Shown: positions 14,441 through 24,150, counted from the stretch's first letter. The stretch: 64,000 nucleotides of DNA from Caulobacterales bacterium (GCA_019510435.1 JAEKKJ010000009.1:124001-188000), one strand, 5' to 3'. Numbers and translations are program-made. The notes: generated from the sequence alone by a model not told the origin.

Positions 14441-15058
14441 TTAGGACGCGTAGAACTCGACCACCAGGTTCGGCTCCATCTTCACCGGGTACGGCACTTC
14501 GGCCAGTTCCGGCGCGCGGACGAAGGTGGCGCTCATGCCCTTGCCGTCCACGGTGATGTAGTCGGGGGTGTCGCGCTCGGCCGACTGCAGGGCTTCCAGC
14601 ACCAGGGCCATGTTGCGCGAACGCTCGCGCACGGAGACCACGTCGCCGGGCTTCACGCGGTAGGAGGCGATGTTCACGCGCTTGCCGTTCACCAGCACGT
14701 GGCCGTGGTTGACGAACTGGCGGGCGGCGAACGGGGTCGGCACGAACTTGGAGCGGTAGACGATCGCGTCCAGCCGGCTTTCCAGCAGGGCGATCAGGTT
14801 CTCCGAGGTGTTGCCCTTGCGGCGGGCGGCTTCCTCATAGATCCGGACGAACTGCTTTTCGGTGATGTTGCCGTAGTAGCCCTTCAGCTTCTGCTTGGCG
14901 CGCAGCTGCAGGCCAAAGTCGGAGACCTTGCTCTTGCGGCGCTGGCCGTGCTGGCCGGGGCCGTAGGCGCGGGTGTTGATGGGAGACTTCGGGCGACCCC
15001 AGACGTTTTCGCCCATCCGGCGGTCGAGCTTGTACTTGGCGCTATGGCGCTTGGACAT
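14441..15058 (-). CDS. rpsD: 30S ribosomal protein S4
   Basis: The 205-residue protein matches S4 throughout: [22 protein letters not shown] at the start, [10 protein letters not shown], the S4 RNA-binding domain ([31 protein letters not shown]), and E-F-Y-A-S at the end. S4 nucleates 30S assembly by binding 16S rRNA. As in many alphaproteobacteria it stands alone rather than in the alpha operon. A terminator follows it. Confidence 0.97.
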   Translation of the reverse strand: MSKRHSAKYKLDRRMGENVWGRPKSPINTRAYGPGQHGQRRKSKVSDFGLQLRAKQKLKGYYGNITEKQFVRIYEEAARRKGNTSENLIALLESRLDAIVYRSKFVPTPFAARQFVNHGHVLVNGKRVNIASYRVKPGDVVSVRERSRNMALVLEALQSAERDTPDYITVDGKGMSATFVRAPELAEVPYPVKMEPNLVVEFYAS

Positions 15059-15283
15059 ATTCCACTCTCATTCGACGCGAGCCGGCGACCTCTCGAATGG
15101 AGATCGCGATTGCAACGGCGGCCTTCGCATCAGCCCGTCATAGGTTTCCGGCCACACGGGGAGACCCCGGCGGCTGGAAGGGCGCGTCTATGCCGCGAGA
15201 GAGGCCTGCGAGTCAAGGAAGCGGTTGACCCGACCCTCCAGCCATCGAACCGTGACCGCCAAAAGCCAAGGTCAGGATTCGCC

Positions 15284-16009
15284 GTGGAGCTCACCTACCG
15301 CCAGGCTCTGGAGCTGCTCACCGCGCTGCGCGATCAGACCTCGCCGGATGCGCCCGATCCGACCGTTCGGTTCATCCACCATTGCCTGGCCAACATCACC
15401 CGCAGCGGCTCGCAATTCCTCCAGGACCTCTGGGTCGACTACGAGCTGGGCGGCCACACCGGCGGCTTCTTCGTGGAGTTCGGCGCGGCCGACGGCCTGT
15501 GGTGCAGCAACAGCCGGTTCTTCGAGGCCTACCGCGACTGGACCGGCATTCTCTCAGAGCCTGCACGCAGCTGGCTGCCCCGGCTGCGGCGCAACCGGGC
15601 CTGTTTCATCGACGAGCGCTGCGTCTGGACGGAGACCGGCGCGACGCTGCGGTTCAACGAGCCGCAGATTACCCTGCACGCCACAATCGACGCCTTCTCT
15701 GCCTCCGACATGCATGCCGCCTCCCGCGCGCACGGCGAGCGCTACGACGTGGAAACCGTGTCGCTGAACGACCTCTTGGCCCACTGGAACGCACCGCGGC
15801 GGATCGACTACCTGTCCATCGACACCGAGGGTTCCGAGCTGGACATCCTCACCGCCTTCGACTTCGAGCGCTACGACCTGCGGGTCGTCACCGTGGAGCA
15901 CAACTTCACCCCCCAGCGGCAGGCGATCTTCGAGTTGCTCACCGGCCACGGCTATGTCCGCAAGTTCGAGGCGCTCTCCAGTGTCGACGACTGGTACGTG
16001 AAGACCTAG
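15284..16009 (+). CDS. FkbM-family methyltransferase
   Basis: The frame is open far upstream, but the protein-like part begins near the GTG at 15284, giving about 241 residues. FkbM features are G-G-F-F-V-E-F-G-A-A-D-G (AdoMet-binding motif I), Y-L-S-I-D-T-E-G-S-E-L-D-I-L (the family hallmark) and a C-terminal V-T-V-E-H-N-F. These enzymes O-methylate sugars or small molecules and are common in surface polysaccharide pathways. No glycosyl gene lies nearby, so the acceptor is unknown. The exact start is uncertain. Confidence 0.8.
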   Translation: MELTYRQALELLTALRDQTSPDAPDPTVRFIHHCLANITRSGSQFLQDLWVDYELGGHTGGFFVEFGAADGLWCSNSRFFEAYRDWTGILSEPARSWLPRLRRNRACFIDERCVWTETGATLRFNEPQITLHATIDAFSASDMHAASRAHGERYDVETVSLNDLLAHWNAPRRIDYLSIDTEGSELDILTAFDFERYDLRVVTVEHNFTPQRQAIFELLTGHGYVRKFEALSSVDDWYVKT

Positions 16010-16021
16010 TCGCGCCCGCCC

Positions 16022-17344
16022 CTACGCTTCCTGCAGCGGCGGCAGGCGGTAGCGGCCATCCTGGAAGTCGGCGGTGGGCAGGTAGGCGCGGAAGGAGAGG
16101 CTGAACGGCCCGCTGGGCGGCGCCGGCAGCCAGTTGGCGCTGCGCTCGCCGCCCGGATCGGCCCGGGCGATCCAGATCTCCAGCGCCCCGTCGGCGGTCT
16201 TCTTCAGGCCCGGGGTGCGGTCGCCGATCGAATAGCGGCGGATCGGGTTCTCCACGAGGAAGAACTGCCCGTCCGGCGTCGGCCGGTACAGGGTCAGCGA
16301 CCAGAAGGCGTCCACAGCCGGCATCTGGTCGGCCCCGAAGCGCAGCACCCAGGGACCGGGCCCCTCCAGCAGGCGGCCGCGAGCGGTCACCGGCTGCAGG
16401 TACATCGCCTCCTCCGGCGGCAGGGCCGCCAGGCCCACCAGGGCGACGGCGGCGCGGAAGCCGTAGTCCTGCTGGAAGGCGCCCAGGGTGTGGCGCGGAT
16501 ATCGCCAGCCCTGCACCGCCGGCCCGGGGACCTGGGTCTGCAGCGCCTTGCGGGCCTCGGCCACGCCGGCCTCGATCTCGGCCATGGCCGCGGCGTCGAG
16601 CCGGCCGGCGTCGAACCCGCCCTTCGGGCTCAGCCCCAAGGCGGCGATGCGCTCGAAGAGGGCCCCGTCGGTGGCGGGCGGCGGGTCGGCGGCCAGTAGT
16701 TGCGCCACCGAGGCGAAATAGGCGCCCGCCGGCGCGTCCCGCGTGGCGTAGGCCGGCGGCGCTGCGCCCGGCGCGCCCTTCAGCGTCAGGCGGTCCTGCA
16801 GGCCATGGACGGCGGCCAGGTCCTGCGGCCCGTCCACCAGGATGCGCGCCAGCAGCCAGCCGTGCGGCGTCGCCAGCCGCACCACATTCGGCCCCGACCC
16901 CGCCTGCCCCGGCCCCACGATGGTGTAGGTCCCGCCCCCGCCGCCGGTCAGCCGCGTGCCCAGGATGAAGTCGTTGTCGGTGAACATGTTCATGCCCGCC
17001 ACCGAGACATAGCGCTTGCCGGTGGGCGGAAGGGTGAGCGTCAGGGGGCCCTTGGTCAGGTCCATCCAGGCGCTGGAATAGAGGGTGTCGTTGTTGGGCG
17101 AGGTGATGGTCACGCCGTCCGGGCCGACCAGGTCGCGCGCGTGGCCGAAGCGGTTCAGGCCCGCCGGCTGGCCGCCGCGGCCGCGCAGCATGCGCTCGCG
17201 CGCCGCCGCCATCTCGATGGGGGCCAGGCCATAGAGCCAGGCCGCCTTCGCCGCCGCCCGCAGGTCACCGCCCGCCGCGGCCGCCCGCGCCGCCGGAGCC
17301 ATGCCGATCACCGCCAGAGCGGCCAGCAGTTCACGCCTGTTCAC
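16022..17344 (-). CDS. DUF1254/DUF1214 exported protein (copy 2)
   Basis: The 440-residue protein has a signal peptide-like start (M-N-R-R-E-L-L-A-A-L-A-V-I-G, then Ala-rich). It carries the DUF1254 block S-P-N-N-D-T-L-Y-S-S-A-W-M-D-L and the DUF1214 block F-W-S-L-T-L-Y-R-P-T-P-D-G-Q-F. The pair of domains is widespread in proteobacteria and of unknown biochemical function; it is predicted to be periplasmic. It is the second of two tandem same-strand paralogues, 48 bp after the first. The two differ mainly at the N-terminus, since only this copy has a clear signal sequence. Confidence 0.82.
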   Translation of the reverse strand: MNRRELLAALAVIGMAPAARAAAAGGDLRAAAKAAWLYGLAPIEMAAARERMLRGRGGQPAGLNRFGHARDLVGPDGVTITSPNNDTLYSSAWMDLTKGPLTLTLPPTGKRYVSVAGMNMFTDNDFILGTRLTGGGGGTYTIVGPGQAGSGPNVVRLATPHGWLLARILVDGPQDLAAVHGLQDRLTLKGAPGAAPPAYATRDAPAGAYFASVAQLLAADPPPATDGALFERIAALGLSPKGGFDAGRLDAAAMAEIEAGVAEARKALQTQVPGPAVQGWRYPRHTLGAFQQDYGFRAAVALVGLAALPPEEAMYLQPVTARGRLLEGPGPWVLRFGADQMPAVDAFWSLTLYRPTPDGQFFLVENPIRRYSIGDRTPGLKKTADGALEIWIARADPGGERSANWLPAPPSGPFSLSFRAYLPTADFQDGRYRLPPLQEA

Positions 17345-17392
17345 GCCCGATCTCCCCTTGCACTGGGCCGGACCCTGGCGAGGCCGCGCGCG

Positions 17393-18631
17393 TCAGGCAA
17401 CCTCGACCGGAGGCATACGGTAATAGCCCTGGAGCAACTCGGGCCTGGGCAGGTAGGCGCGCATGAAGAGGGCGAAGGGGCCGGCGGGCGCGGGCAGCCA
17501 GTTGGCCTGGCGGTCCGCGCCCGGAGGCTCATGCCCGATCCAGATGTCCAGCGAGCCGTCGGGATTGGCGGTGAGCCCCGGCGTCCGGTCGCCGACGGCG
17601 TAGCGGCCCAGCGGGTTGTCCGCGAAGAAGAACTGCCCATCCTCCGTGGCCTCGTAGAGGCTGAGCGACCAGAACCCGTTCACCGGCAGTTTGCGGTCCG
17701 CGGGGAAGGTCAGGCGCCAGGCGCGGCGTCCGTCGAACAGGGCCGAGCCGTCCGGCGCGCCGGCGCGCATGTACATCGCCTCGGCCGGCGGCAGGGCGGC
17801 CAGGCCCGAGAGCGCCACCGCCCCGCGGTAGAGGTAGTCCTGCTGGAAGTCGCCCAGCCTGGCGTCCGGGTACGACCAGCCCTCAACGAAGCTGGCGCCG
17901 CCCAGGCCGCCCTGGCGCACCGCCCGCCGGCCCTCTGCCATTCCCGCCTCGATCTCCGCCGCCTCGGCCGGCGAGAACCGCGCAGGATCGAAGCCGTCCA
18001 GCAGGCCCAGCGGCGCCAGGGTGCGCAGGATCGCCAGGTCGGTCACCGGCGGCGGATTGGCCTGCATCAGCGCCGCGGCGCTGGCGAAGTAGTCGCGCCA
18101 GTCGGCGCTGCGGTTCGCATAGGGGCCCAGCGGATCGCTGGGCGGGCCCTGCATCGAGATCCCGCCCTGCACCTCGCGCGCCGCGGCCAGGTCGTGCGGG
18201 CCGTCCACCAGGAGGCGCGCCAGCGCCCAGACGTGGTCGGTGGGCGCCCGGATCACGTTCCAGCCCTCGGCCGCCTCGCGCGGCCCGACCAGGCGGAACG
18301 TCCCGCCCGCCGGCCCGGTCGTGCGCGTCCCCAGGATGGCGAAGTTGTTGGTGTAGGCGTCCATCAGGGCCACGGAGAGATAGCGTTCGCCGGACGCCGG
18401 CACCGTCAGGGTCACGGGCCCGGCGGAAAGGTCGATCTGGGCCGTCGAATACAGCGTGTCGTTGTTCGGCGTGGTCACGGCCCGATGCTTGGGCGTGGCC
18501 AGGCTGCGGACATGGGCGAAGACGCCCATCCGGTGGCCCAGCGCCTGGCCGCGCTCGCGGGTGGTGGCCACCTCGATCAGCGGCAGGCTGTAGATGAAGG
18601 CCTCGCGCGCCGCCGTCCTGAGATCGCTCAC
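17393..18631 (-). CDS. DUF1254/DUF1214 protein (copy 1)
   Basis: This 412-residue paralogue starts M-S-D-L-R-T-A-A-R-E-A-F-I-Y-S-L-P without a signal peptide. It has the family blocks T-P-N-N-D-T-L-Y-S-T-A-Q-I-D-L and F-W-S-L-S-L-Y-E-A-T-E-D-G-Q-F, with F-F-A-D-N-P-L-G-R-Y-A-V-G-D-R-T-P-G-L near the end. Lack of an export signal while its twin has one suggests different compartments, unless the start is misplaced. The shared gene order and similarity indicate a tandem duplication. The function is unknown. Confidence 0.82.
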   Translation of the reverse strand: MSDLRTAAREAFIYSLPLIEVATTRERGQALGHRMGVFAHVRSLATPKHRAVTTPNNDTLYSTAQIDLSAGPVTLTVPASGERYLSVALMDAYTNNFAILGTRTTGPAGGTFRLVGPREAAEGWNVIRAPTDHVWALARLLVDGPHDLAAAREVQGGISMQGPPSDPLGPYANRSADWRDYFASAAALMQANPPPVTDLAILRTLAPLGLLDGFDPARFSPAEAAEIEAGMAEGRRAVRQGGLGGASFVEGWSYPDARLGDFQQDYLYRGAVALSGLAALPPAEAMYMRAGAPDGSALFDGRRAWRLTFPADRKLPVNGFWSLSLYEATEDGQFFFADNPLGRYAVGDRTPGLTANPDGSLDIWIGHEPPGADRQANWLPAPAGPFALFMRAYLPRPELLQGYYRMPPVEVA

Positions 18632-18732
18632 CGGTCATCGCTCCCTGCTGTGCGGCGGCCAGGATAGGGCGGGAGCGCGTCCGGCGCCCCATGCCCCGGG
18701 CGCATGAGCCTGTTCACGCCGAGGCGTACGGC

Positions 18733-19524
18733 TCAGGCCGGCTCGCCGCCGTCCCCGCCGCTCTTGCGGGCGATCTTCTCCAGCACCTTGCCGCGTCCGC
18801 GGCTCAGGGCCGTCACCACGCCGCGCAGGGTGCGCACCTCCTGGTCGGTGAACCGCGCCCGCCCCAGCGCCGAGCGCAGGTTCTGGATCATGTTCGGCGT
18901 CTTCTCCGGCGGGTGGAAGAACCCGGCAGTGTCCAGCTCCCGCTCCAGATGCTCGTAGAGGCCCAGCAGCGCCTCCCCGCTCGCCGGCGGCGGCCCGGGC
19001 CGGAACGCCGGCGGGGCGGCGTCCTGCACCGTGGTGCGCCATTCGTAGCAGTTGATCGCCACCGCCTGGCCGAGGTTCAGCGAGCGGAAGCGCGGATCGA
19101 TGGGCACGGTGACCACGCCCTGGCACAGGGCGATGTCGCTGGTCTCCAGCCCGGCCCGCTCGCCGCCGAACAGCAGGCCGCAGCGCTGGCCCTGGAGGCA
19201 GGCGGCGTGCAGCTCGCCGGCGGCCTGGCGCGGCGTCAGCACCGGCAGCTGCAGCTCCCGCGGCCGGGCGGTGGTGGCGAAGACCAGCTGCAGGTCGGCG
19301 ATGGCGGCGGCGACGCTCTCGTACACCTGCGCCGCGTTCAGCGGCCACTCGGCCCCAGATGCCAGCGCCCAGGCCCGCTCCTGCGGCCAGCCGTCCCGCG
19401 GGTTCACCAGCCGCAGGTCGGCGAGGCCGAAATTGGCCATGACGCGGGCGGCGGCCCCGATGTTCTCGGCCATCTGGGTGGCGTTCAGGATAATGACAGG
19501 CGCCAGGTCGGATGTTGTCGGCAT
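18733..19524 (-). CDS. TrmJ/TrmH-type tRNA or rRNA 2'-O-methyltransferase (SPOUT)
   Basis: From the ATG at 19524 the protein is 263 residues. It begins P-V-I-I-L-N-A-T-Q-M-A-E-N-I-G-A-A-A-R-V-M-A-N-F-G-L, the TrmJ/TrmH motif 1. G-L-L-F-G-G-E-R-A-G-L and L-N-L-G-Q-A-V-A-I-N-C-Y-E form the trefoil knot AdoMet site. It is likely TrmJ, which methylates the ribose at tRNA position 32. The start lies about 30 bp from the divergent beta-lactamase start, so their promoters must overlap. Confidence 0.88.
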   Translation of the reverse strand: MPTTSDLAPVIILNATQMAENIGAAARVMANFGLADLRLVNPRDGWPQERAWALASGAEWPLNAAQVYESVAAAIADLQLVFATTARPRELQLPVLTPRQAAGELHAACLQGQRCGLLFGGERAGLETSDIALCQGVVTVPIDPRFRSLNLGQAVAINCYEWRTTVQDAAPPAFRPGPPPASGEALLGLYEHLERELDTAGFFHPPEKTPNMIQNLRSALGRARFTDQEVRTLRGVVTALSRGRGKVLEKIARKSGGDGGEPA

Positions 19525-19552
19525 GGCGCGTTTAGAAGAGGCTCGTCGCCCG

Positions 19553-20581
19553 ATGGCAACCCTCCACCGCCGCGCAGTCCTCGCCGCCGTTCCGGCCGCG
19601 GCGCTGGCCGCCTGCGAGCCCGGGATGCCCACCACCGCGTCCTCCACGCCGCGCATTGCGGTGAAGCCCCTGGACCGGGCGGTGACCGCGATCGCCCGCA
19701 AGGCCGCGCCGGCCACCCTGGGCATGGGCCTGATGAACCTGGAGAGCGGCCAGAGCTTCCTTTTCAACAGCGACCACCGCTTTCCGCTGCAGAGCGTCTT
19801 CAAGCTGCCCCTGGGCGCGGCCGTGCTGGCCGAGGTGGACGCCGGGCGGCTCAGCCTGGACGAGCCCTTCGACCTCCAGGAGAAGGACCTCTCCGCGCCG
19901 CTCTCGCCCGTCGGCGCCGCCTGGCCCGCCCGCAAGGTCTATACGGCGCGCGAGCTGCTGGAGGCGGCGGTCTCCGGCAGCGACAACACCGCCGCCGACG
20001 TCTTGCTGAAGCGCATCGGCGGGCCGGGCGCCCTCACCGCGTGGCTGGTCCAGAAGCACGTCGCCGACCTGCGCGTCGACCGCTACGAGCGCGAGATCCA
20101 GCCCACGAGCTGCGGCATGGCCTCGTTCCGGCCGGCCTGGCGCACGCCCGAGGGCTTTGGCGCAGCCCATGACGCCGTCCCGCCGGCCGCGCGGCTCACG
20201 GCCCTGCGCGCCTACATGGCCGACCCGCGCGACACCGCCACGCCCCAGGCCATGCTCCAGTTCCTGCAGGCCCTCGACCGCGAGGAGCTGATCTCGCCGG
20301 CGTCCACCCAGCTGCTCACCCGCCTGATGGCGGCGACCCCGCGCGGGAACGGCCGCCTGCGGGCCGGCCTGCCCAAGGACGTGTTCCTCGCCCATCGTCC
20401 CGGCACGTCCACGGTGGAGGGCGGGCTCAGCGCCGCAACCAACGACGTGGGCATCTTCACCCTGCCCGACCGGCGTTCCTACGCGATCGCCGTTTTCCTC
20501 ACCGGATCGACCCTGGATGACGCCGGCCGCGACGCCGTGATCGCGCAGGTGGCGCGTGTCGCCCTGGATGCGGTCGGTTAG
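19553..20581 (+). CDS. Class A beta-lactamase-family protein
   Basis: The 342-residue protein begins with an Arg-Arg signal ([12 protein letters not shown]) ending near an L-A-A-C lipobox-like site. Class A hallmarks are S-V-F-K (active-site SxxK), S-G-S-D-N (SDN loop) and R-Y-E-R-E-I (omega-loop Glu). The KTG element is changed to Arg-Pro-Gly-Thr-Ser, in a context (A-A-T-N-D-V-G) like the PER-type subclass A2. The missing Lys may alter beta-lactam binding, so activity needs testing. An alternative start is the ATG at 19523. Confidence 0.85.
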   Translation: MATLHRRAVLAAVPAAALAACEPGMPTTASSTPRIAVKPLDRAVTAIARKAAPATLGMGLMNLESGQSFLFNSDHRFPLQSVFKLPLGAAVLAEVDAGRLSLDEPFDLQEKDLSAPLSPVGAAWPARKVYTARELLEAAVSGSDNTAADVLLKRIGGPGALTAWLVQKHVADLRVDRYEREIQPTSCGMASFRPAWRTPEGFGAAHDAVPPAARLTALRAYMADPRDTATPQAMLQFLQALDREELISPASTQLLTRLMAATPRGNGRLRAGLPKDVFLAHRPGTSTVEGGLSAATNDVGIFTLPDRRSYAIAVFLTGSTLDDAGRDAVIAQVARVALDAVG

Positions 20582-20582
20582 T

Positions 20583-20623
20583 CGTTTGCGTCGGCGCTTG
20601 CGGCGGCTATACGGCCGCAAACG
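20583..20623 (+). promoter_or_regulatory. Inverted repeat between beta-lactamase and icd
   Basis: A perfect 8-bp inverted repeat (CGTTTGCG ... CGCAAACG) with a 25-base spacer fills most of the 68-bp gap. It could be a weak terminator for the upstream gene or part of the icd leader. No T-run follows the second arm. Confidence 0.35.
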
Positions 20624-20649
20624 CATTACGCTCGGAGCGCCCGCGCCTC

Positions 20650-21867
20650 ATGGCCAAGATCAAAGTCGCCAACCCCGTCGTCGACCTCGACGGGGACGAG
20701 ATGACCCGCATCATCTGGAAGTGGATCAAGGATAAGCTGGTCTTCCCGTTCCTCGACCTGCCGATCGAGTACTACGACCTGGGGATGGAGCACCGCGACG
20801 CCACCGACGACAAGGTGACCGTCGAGGCCGCCGAGGCGATCAAGAAGCACGGCGTCGGCATCAAGTGCGCGACCATCACCCCGGACGAGGCCCGGGTGAA
20901 GGAATTCGACCTCAAGAAGATGTGGAAGTCGCCGAACGGCACGATCCGCAACATCCTGGGCGGGGTCGTCTTCCGCGAGCCGATCATCTGCAAGAACGTG
21001 CCGCGCCTGATCCCCGGCTGGACCCAGCCGATCATCATCGGCCGCCACGCCTATGGCGACCAGTACCGCGCGACCGACTTCAAGGTGCCGGGCCCGGGCA
21101 AGATGACCATCAAGTGGGAAGGCAAGGACGGCCAGGTGATCGAGCACGAGGTGTTCGACTACCCCAGCGCCGGCGTGGCCATGGCCATGTACAACCTCGA
21201 GGACTCGATCCGCGACTTCGCCCGCGCCTCGTTCGAGTACGCGCTGCAGCGCAAGTACCCGCTGTACCTGTCGTCCAAGAACACCATCCTCAAGGCCTAT
21301 GACGGCACCTTCAAGGACATCTTCCAGGCGCTGTTCGAGGCTGAGTACGCCGACAAGTTCAAGGCCGCGGGCCTGGTCTACGAGCACCGCCTGATCGACG
21401 ACATGGTGGCTTCGGCCCTGAAGTGGTCGGGCGGCTTCATCTGGGCCTGCAAGAACTACGACGGCGACGTGCAGTCCGACCAGGTGGCGCAGGGCTTCGG
21501 CTCGCTGGGCCTGATGACCTCGGTCCTGATCACGCCGGACGGCAAGGTGATGGAGGCCGAGGCGGCGCACGGCACGGTCACCCGCCACTTCCGCCAGCAC
21601 CAGCGCGGCGAATCCACCTCGACCAACTCCATCGCCTCGATCTTCGCCTGGACCCAGGGGCTGAAGCACCGCGCCAAGCTGGACGGCAACGCCGAGCTGA
21701 AGCGCTACTGCGACACCCTGGAGAAGGTGTGCGTCGACACGGTCGAATCCGGCGCGATGACCAAGGACCTGGCGCTGCTGGTCGGCGACACCCAGGGCTG
21801 GCTCACCACCGAGGGCTTCCTCGACAAGGTGGCGGTCAACCTCGAGAAGGCGCTGGCCAAGGCCTGA
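20650..21867 (+). CDS. icd: NADP-dependent isocitrate dehydrogenase
   Basis: The 405-residue protein matches the dimeric, eukaryote-like NADP-IDH (subfamily II): [16 protein letters not shown] at the start, the substrate loop [24 protein letters not shown] and [10 protein letters not shown] for cofactor binding. It converts isocitrate to 2-oxoglutarate in the TCA cycle, making NADPH. Length is typical. It is monocistronic and followed by a strong intrinsic terminator. Confidence 0.97.
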   Translation: MAKIKVANPVVDLDGDEMTRIIWKWIKDKLVFPFLDLPIEYYDLGMEHRDATDDKVTVEAAEAIKKHGVGIKCATITPDEARVKEFDLKKMWKSPNGTIRNILGGVVFREPIICKNVPRLIPGWTQPIIIGRHAYGDQYRATDFKVPGPGKMTIKWEGKDGQVIEHEVFDYPSAGVAMAMYNLEDSIRDFARASFEYALQRKYPLYLSSKNTILKAYDGTFKDIFQALFEAEYADKFKAAGLVYEHRLIDDMVASALKWSGGFIWACKNYDGDVQSDQVAQGFGSLGLMTSVLITPDGKVMEAEAAHGTVTRHFRQHQRGESTSTNSIASIFAWTQGLKHRAKLDGNAELKRYCDTLEKVCVDTVESGAMTKDLALLVGDTQGWLTTEGFLDKVAVNLEKALAKA

Positions 21868-21895
21868 GGCGCCCTCCAGCTACGGAACTGCGAAG

Positions 21896-21925
21896 CGCCG
21901 CCGGTGGGAACGCCGGCGGCGTTTT
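21896..21925 (+). terminator. Rho-independent terminator of icd
   Basis: CGCCGCCGG and CCGGCGGCG form a 9-bp GC stem with an 8-base loop, followed by TTTT, 28 bp after the icd stop codon. Confidence 0.88.
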
Positions 21926-21929
21926 CGCG

Positions 21930-22190
21930 TCAGCGGCCGTCGGTCCAGACGTCCAGCGGCTGCTTCTCCTCGTGGCGAATGAGCAGGTAGTAGCCCACCA
22001 CGAAGACGATCAGGCCCACCACGAAGGCGCCCCAGAAGCCCGCGCCGGTCGCGAACCACAGGGTCAGCATCAGGATGGCGTCGCCCAGCACCAGCATGGC
22101 CCAGCGGGTGAGCAGGCTGAAGGCGTGGTAGGTGCGCTCGTGCGTCACGACCTCCATGGTCTGCTCGCCGAAGTTCGCGCGGTTATCCAT
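21930..22190 (-). CDS. Small membrane protein, aa3-type cytochrome oxidase subunit IV-like
   Basis: The 86-residue protein has a soluble N-terminus with H-E-R-T-Y-H-A-F, followed by two hydrophobic helices separated by T-G-A-G-F-W-G-A, and a charged C-terminus. The H-E-x-T-Y-x-x-F ... L-T-x-W pattern resembles the bacterial aa3-type cytochrome c oxidase subunit IV family. No other oxidase gene is in the window, so the role is tentative. It is convergent with icd. Confidence 0.55.
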   Translation of the reverse strand: MDNRANFGEQTMEVVTHERTYHAFSLLTRWAMLVLGDAILMLTLWFATGAGFWGAFVVGLIVFVVGYYLLIRHEEKQPLDVWTDGR

Positions 22191-22330
22191 TGGCTTCCTC
22201 CGATCGGCCGGTGTTCCGGCTCTTCAACGAGCGGACACCCGGGAGGCGTTCCTGTCAATTCGAGTTCTTTCTTTGTTCGCGGGCCGGAGCTCTGCTGACA
22301 GCGAGGCGCGGGCCGCAGGCGCTGCCTTTT

Positions 22331-22428
22331 GACACCAAGACCACCAAGACCACCAAGAAGCACGCGCTGGCTCTGAGGCGTCCCGGAAGCCTTCGTGGCC
22401 TTTGTGATCTTGGTAGTCTTCGTGTTTC
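22331..22428. repeat. Imperfect intergenic palindrome with tandem ACCACCAAG units (member 1)
   Basis: The left arm (22331-22360) is built from CACCAAGAC repeats and the right arm (22391-22428) is its degenerate reverse complement (CTTCGTGGCC ... CTTGGTAGTC). About 30 bp separates the arms. It lies between the small membrane protein and the PEP-CTERM gene. Its design matches the palindromes at 28069 and 42448. Confidence 0.7.
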
Positions 22429-22481
22429 AGGCGGACCTCTCGCTCCGCCCAGGTTGGAAGGGGCGCTACCGCGCTGCGCCC

Positions 22482-23093
22482 TCACACGCCGAGCGCGAGT
22501 CGCCGACGAAGAATCGCGCCCGCCAGGCCGAAGCCCGTGATCATCATCGCCCAGGCGGCGGGCTCGGGCACGGCCACGCTGTCCACGTGCACGGTCACCG
22601 TGCTGGTGGCGTCGCCGCCGGGCGTGAAGCCGCCCAGGCCATTGAAGGTGATGGTGAACTGCGAGCCCTTGGCGGTGAAGAACGTCTGTACCGGGTCGTC
22701 CCAGGTCAGCGTCCCGCCCAGCACGCCCGGATGGCGCGCTGTGCCGGCCCGGACATAGTGAGCCGAGCCGAGGGTCGACCCGCTGTCCGGGCTGGGCGTG
22801 GTGAAGGCCAGGACGGCGTCCAGCACCGCGTTGCCGAAGCCGAAGCCGCCCTTCACGTGGAACTTGCCGAAGTCGAAGGTGGCCTCGTCGCCTTCCGCGA
22901 TCTCGAGGTTGGTCGGCAAGGGCGAGGCCAGCGCGGCCGTCAGGGTGCAGTTACCGAGGCAGAGCGTGCCATTCGACAGCACCGCGATGGACGAGTCCGC
23001 GTCGCTGAAATTGAAGAACAGCGAGGCGGCGTGGGCGCCGGCCGCGGACAGAAGGCCGACGGCGAGCGCCGCGGCGGCGATGGCTTTGCGCAT
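22482..23093 (-). CDS. PEP-CTERM (PExxWA type) exported protein
   Basis: The start at 23093 (M-R-K-A-I-A-A-A-A-L-A-V-G-L-L) gives a signal peptide ending A-H-A. The exported domain begins A-S-L-F-F-N-F-S-D-A-D and has one Cys pair (L-C-L-G-N-C). The C-terminus is the sorting tail Pro-Glu-Pro-Ala-Ala-Trp-Ala-Met-Met-Ile, then Gly/Phe-rich hydrophobic residues and Arg-Arg-Arg. It is the second such protein in the window. The domain is beta-rich and typical of PEP-CTERM 'Npun-like' coats, with no enzymatic motif. A purine-rich GGGGGAAAA precedes the ATG. Confidence 0.82.
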   Translation of the reverse strand: MRKAIAAAALAVGLLSAAGAHAASLFFNFSDADSSIAVLSNGTLCLGNCTLTAALASPLPTNLEIAEGDEATFDFGKFHVKGGFGFGNAVLDAVLAFTTPSPDSGSTLGSAHYVRAGTARHPGVLGGTLTWDDPVQTFFTAKGSQFTITFNGLGGFTPGGDATSTVTVHVDSVAVPEPAAWAMMITGFGLAGAILRRRLALGV

Positions 23094-23253
23094 ATTTTCC
23101 CCCGCGTCCGGCCGCCGCCTTTGCAGCGCGCCCCCAAATGGACGTCGGGCCACAACCTAGACGACATGGATCGGGCCACAACCAGGCTCCCCCGCAACGC
23201 GAAGCGAAGGCGCAAGCTCAACTGTCAGGTGCATGAATACGCCAGCGTGGCGC

Positions 23254-24150
23254 TCACGCTCCGCGATAGCGCAGTGCATCCACCACCAGTGCGAAGGCCG
23301 CGGTCGGCTGGCGGCGGCTGGGGTAGTAAAGATGATAGCCCGGGAACGGCGGGCACCAGTCCTCCAGCACCCGCACCAGCCGGCCATCGGCGAGGTGGCG
23401 TGCGGCCTGGTCCTCCAGCACGCAGGCCAGGCCGAACCCCGCCGCAGCCGCCGCCAGCAGCAGCCGTGCGTCGTTGAACACCAGCTGGCCCTCGACCCGC
23501 ACGTTCAGCGCCCGGCCGTCCTTCTCGAACTCCCAGGCATAGAGGCCGCCCAGGGTCGGGAGCCGCAGGTTGACGCAGCGATGCTCGGTCAGGTCGTGCG
23601 GCGAGCCCGGCGGCGGATGGGCGGCGAAATAGGCCGGGGCGCCGACGACGGCCATGCGCAGGTCCGGCCCGATGCGCACCGCGACCATGTCCTTGGCCAC
23701 CTGTTCGCCCAGCCGCACGCCGGCGTCGAACCGCTCGGCCACGATGTCGACGAAGCCCGGCTCGCTGGCCACCTCCACGCTCACGTCCGGATAGTCCGGC
23801 AACAGGCGGGCCAGCGCGGGCCAGAGCACCGCCTCGGCGGCGTGGCGGCTGGCGGTGATGCGGACCGCGCCCGCCGGCCGGTCGCGCAGCTCGCCAAGCG
23901 CGGCCAGCCGGGCGTCTATGGTGTCCAGCGCCGGCCGCAGGGTCTCGATCAGCCGCTCTCCCGCCTCGGTCGGCGCCACCCGCCGTGTGGTCCGGGTCAG
24001 CAGCCGCAGGCCCAGCCGCGCCTCAAGCCGTCGCACGGTGTGGCTGAGCGCCGACTGCGACGCGCCCAGCTGGGCCGCCGCGCGCGTGAAGCTTCGCGCC
24101 TCCGCCACCGCCAGGAAGGCCGTCAGGTCGGCGAGGTCCTCGCGCCGCAT
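23254..24150 (-). CDS. LysR-family transcriptional regulator
   Basis: The 298-residue protein has the N-terminal LysR winged helix (F-L-A-V-A-E-A-R-S-F-T-R-A-A-A-Q-L-G-A-S-Q-S-A-L-S, then R-R-L-E-A-R-L-G) and a periplasmic-binding-like co-inducer domain. It is divergent from an aldo/keto reductase gene, an arrangement in which the LysR protein usually controls the neighbour from the shared intergenic region (24151-24259). Typical length; no anomalies. Confidence 0.92.
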   Translation of the reverse strand: MRREDLADLTAFLAVAEARSFTRAAAQLGASQSALSHTVRRLEARLGLRLLTRTTRRVAPTEAGERLIETLRPALDTIDARLAALGELRDRPAGAVRITASRHAAEAVLWPALARLLPDYPDVSVEVASEPGFVDIVAERFDAGVRLGEQVAKDMVAVRIGPDLRMAVVGAPAYFAAHPPPGSPHDLTEHRCVNLRLPTLGGLYAWEFEKDGRALNVRVEGQLVFNDARLLLAAAAAGFGLACVLEDQAARHLADGRLVRVLEDWCPPFPGYHLYYPSRRQPTAAFALVVDALRYRGA

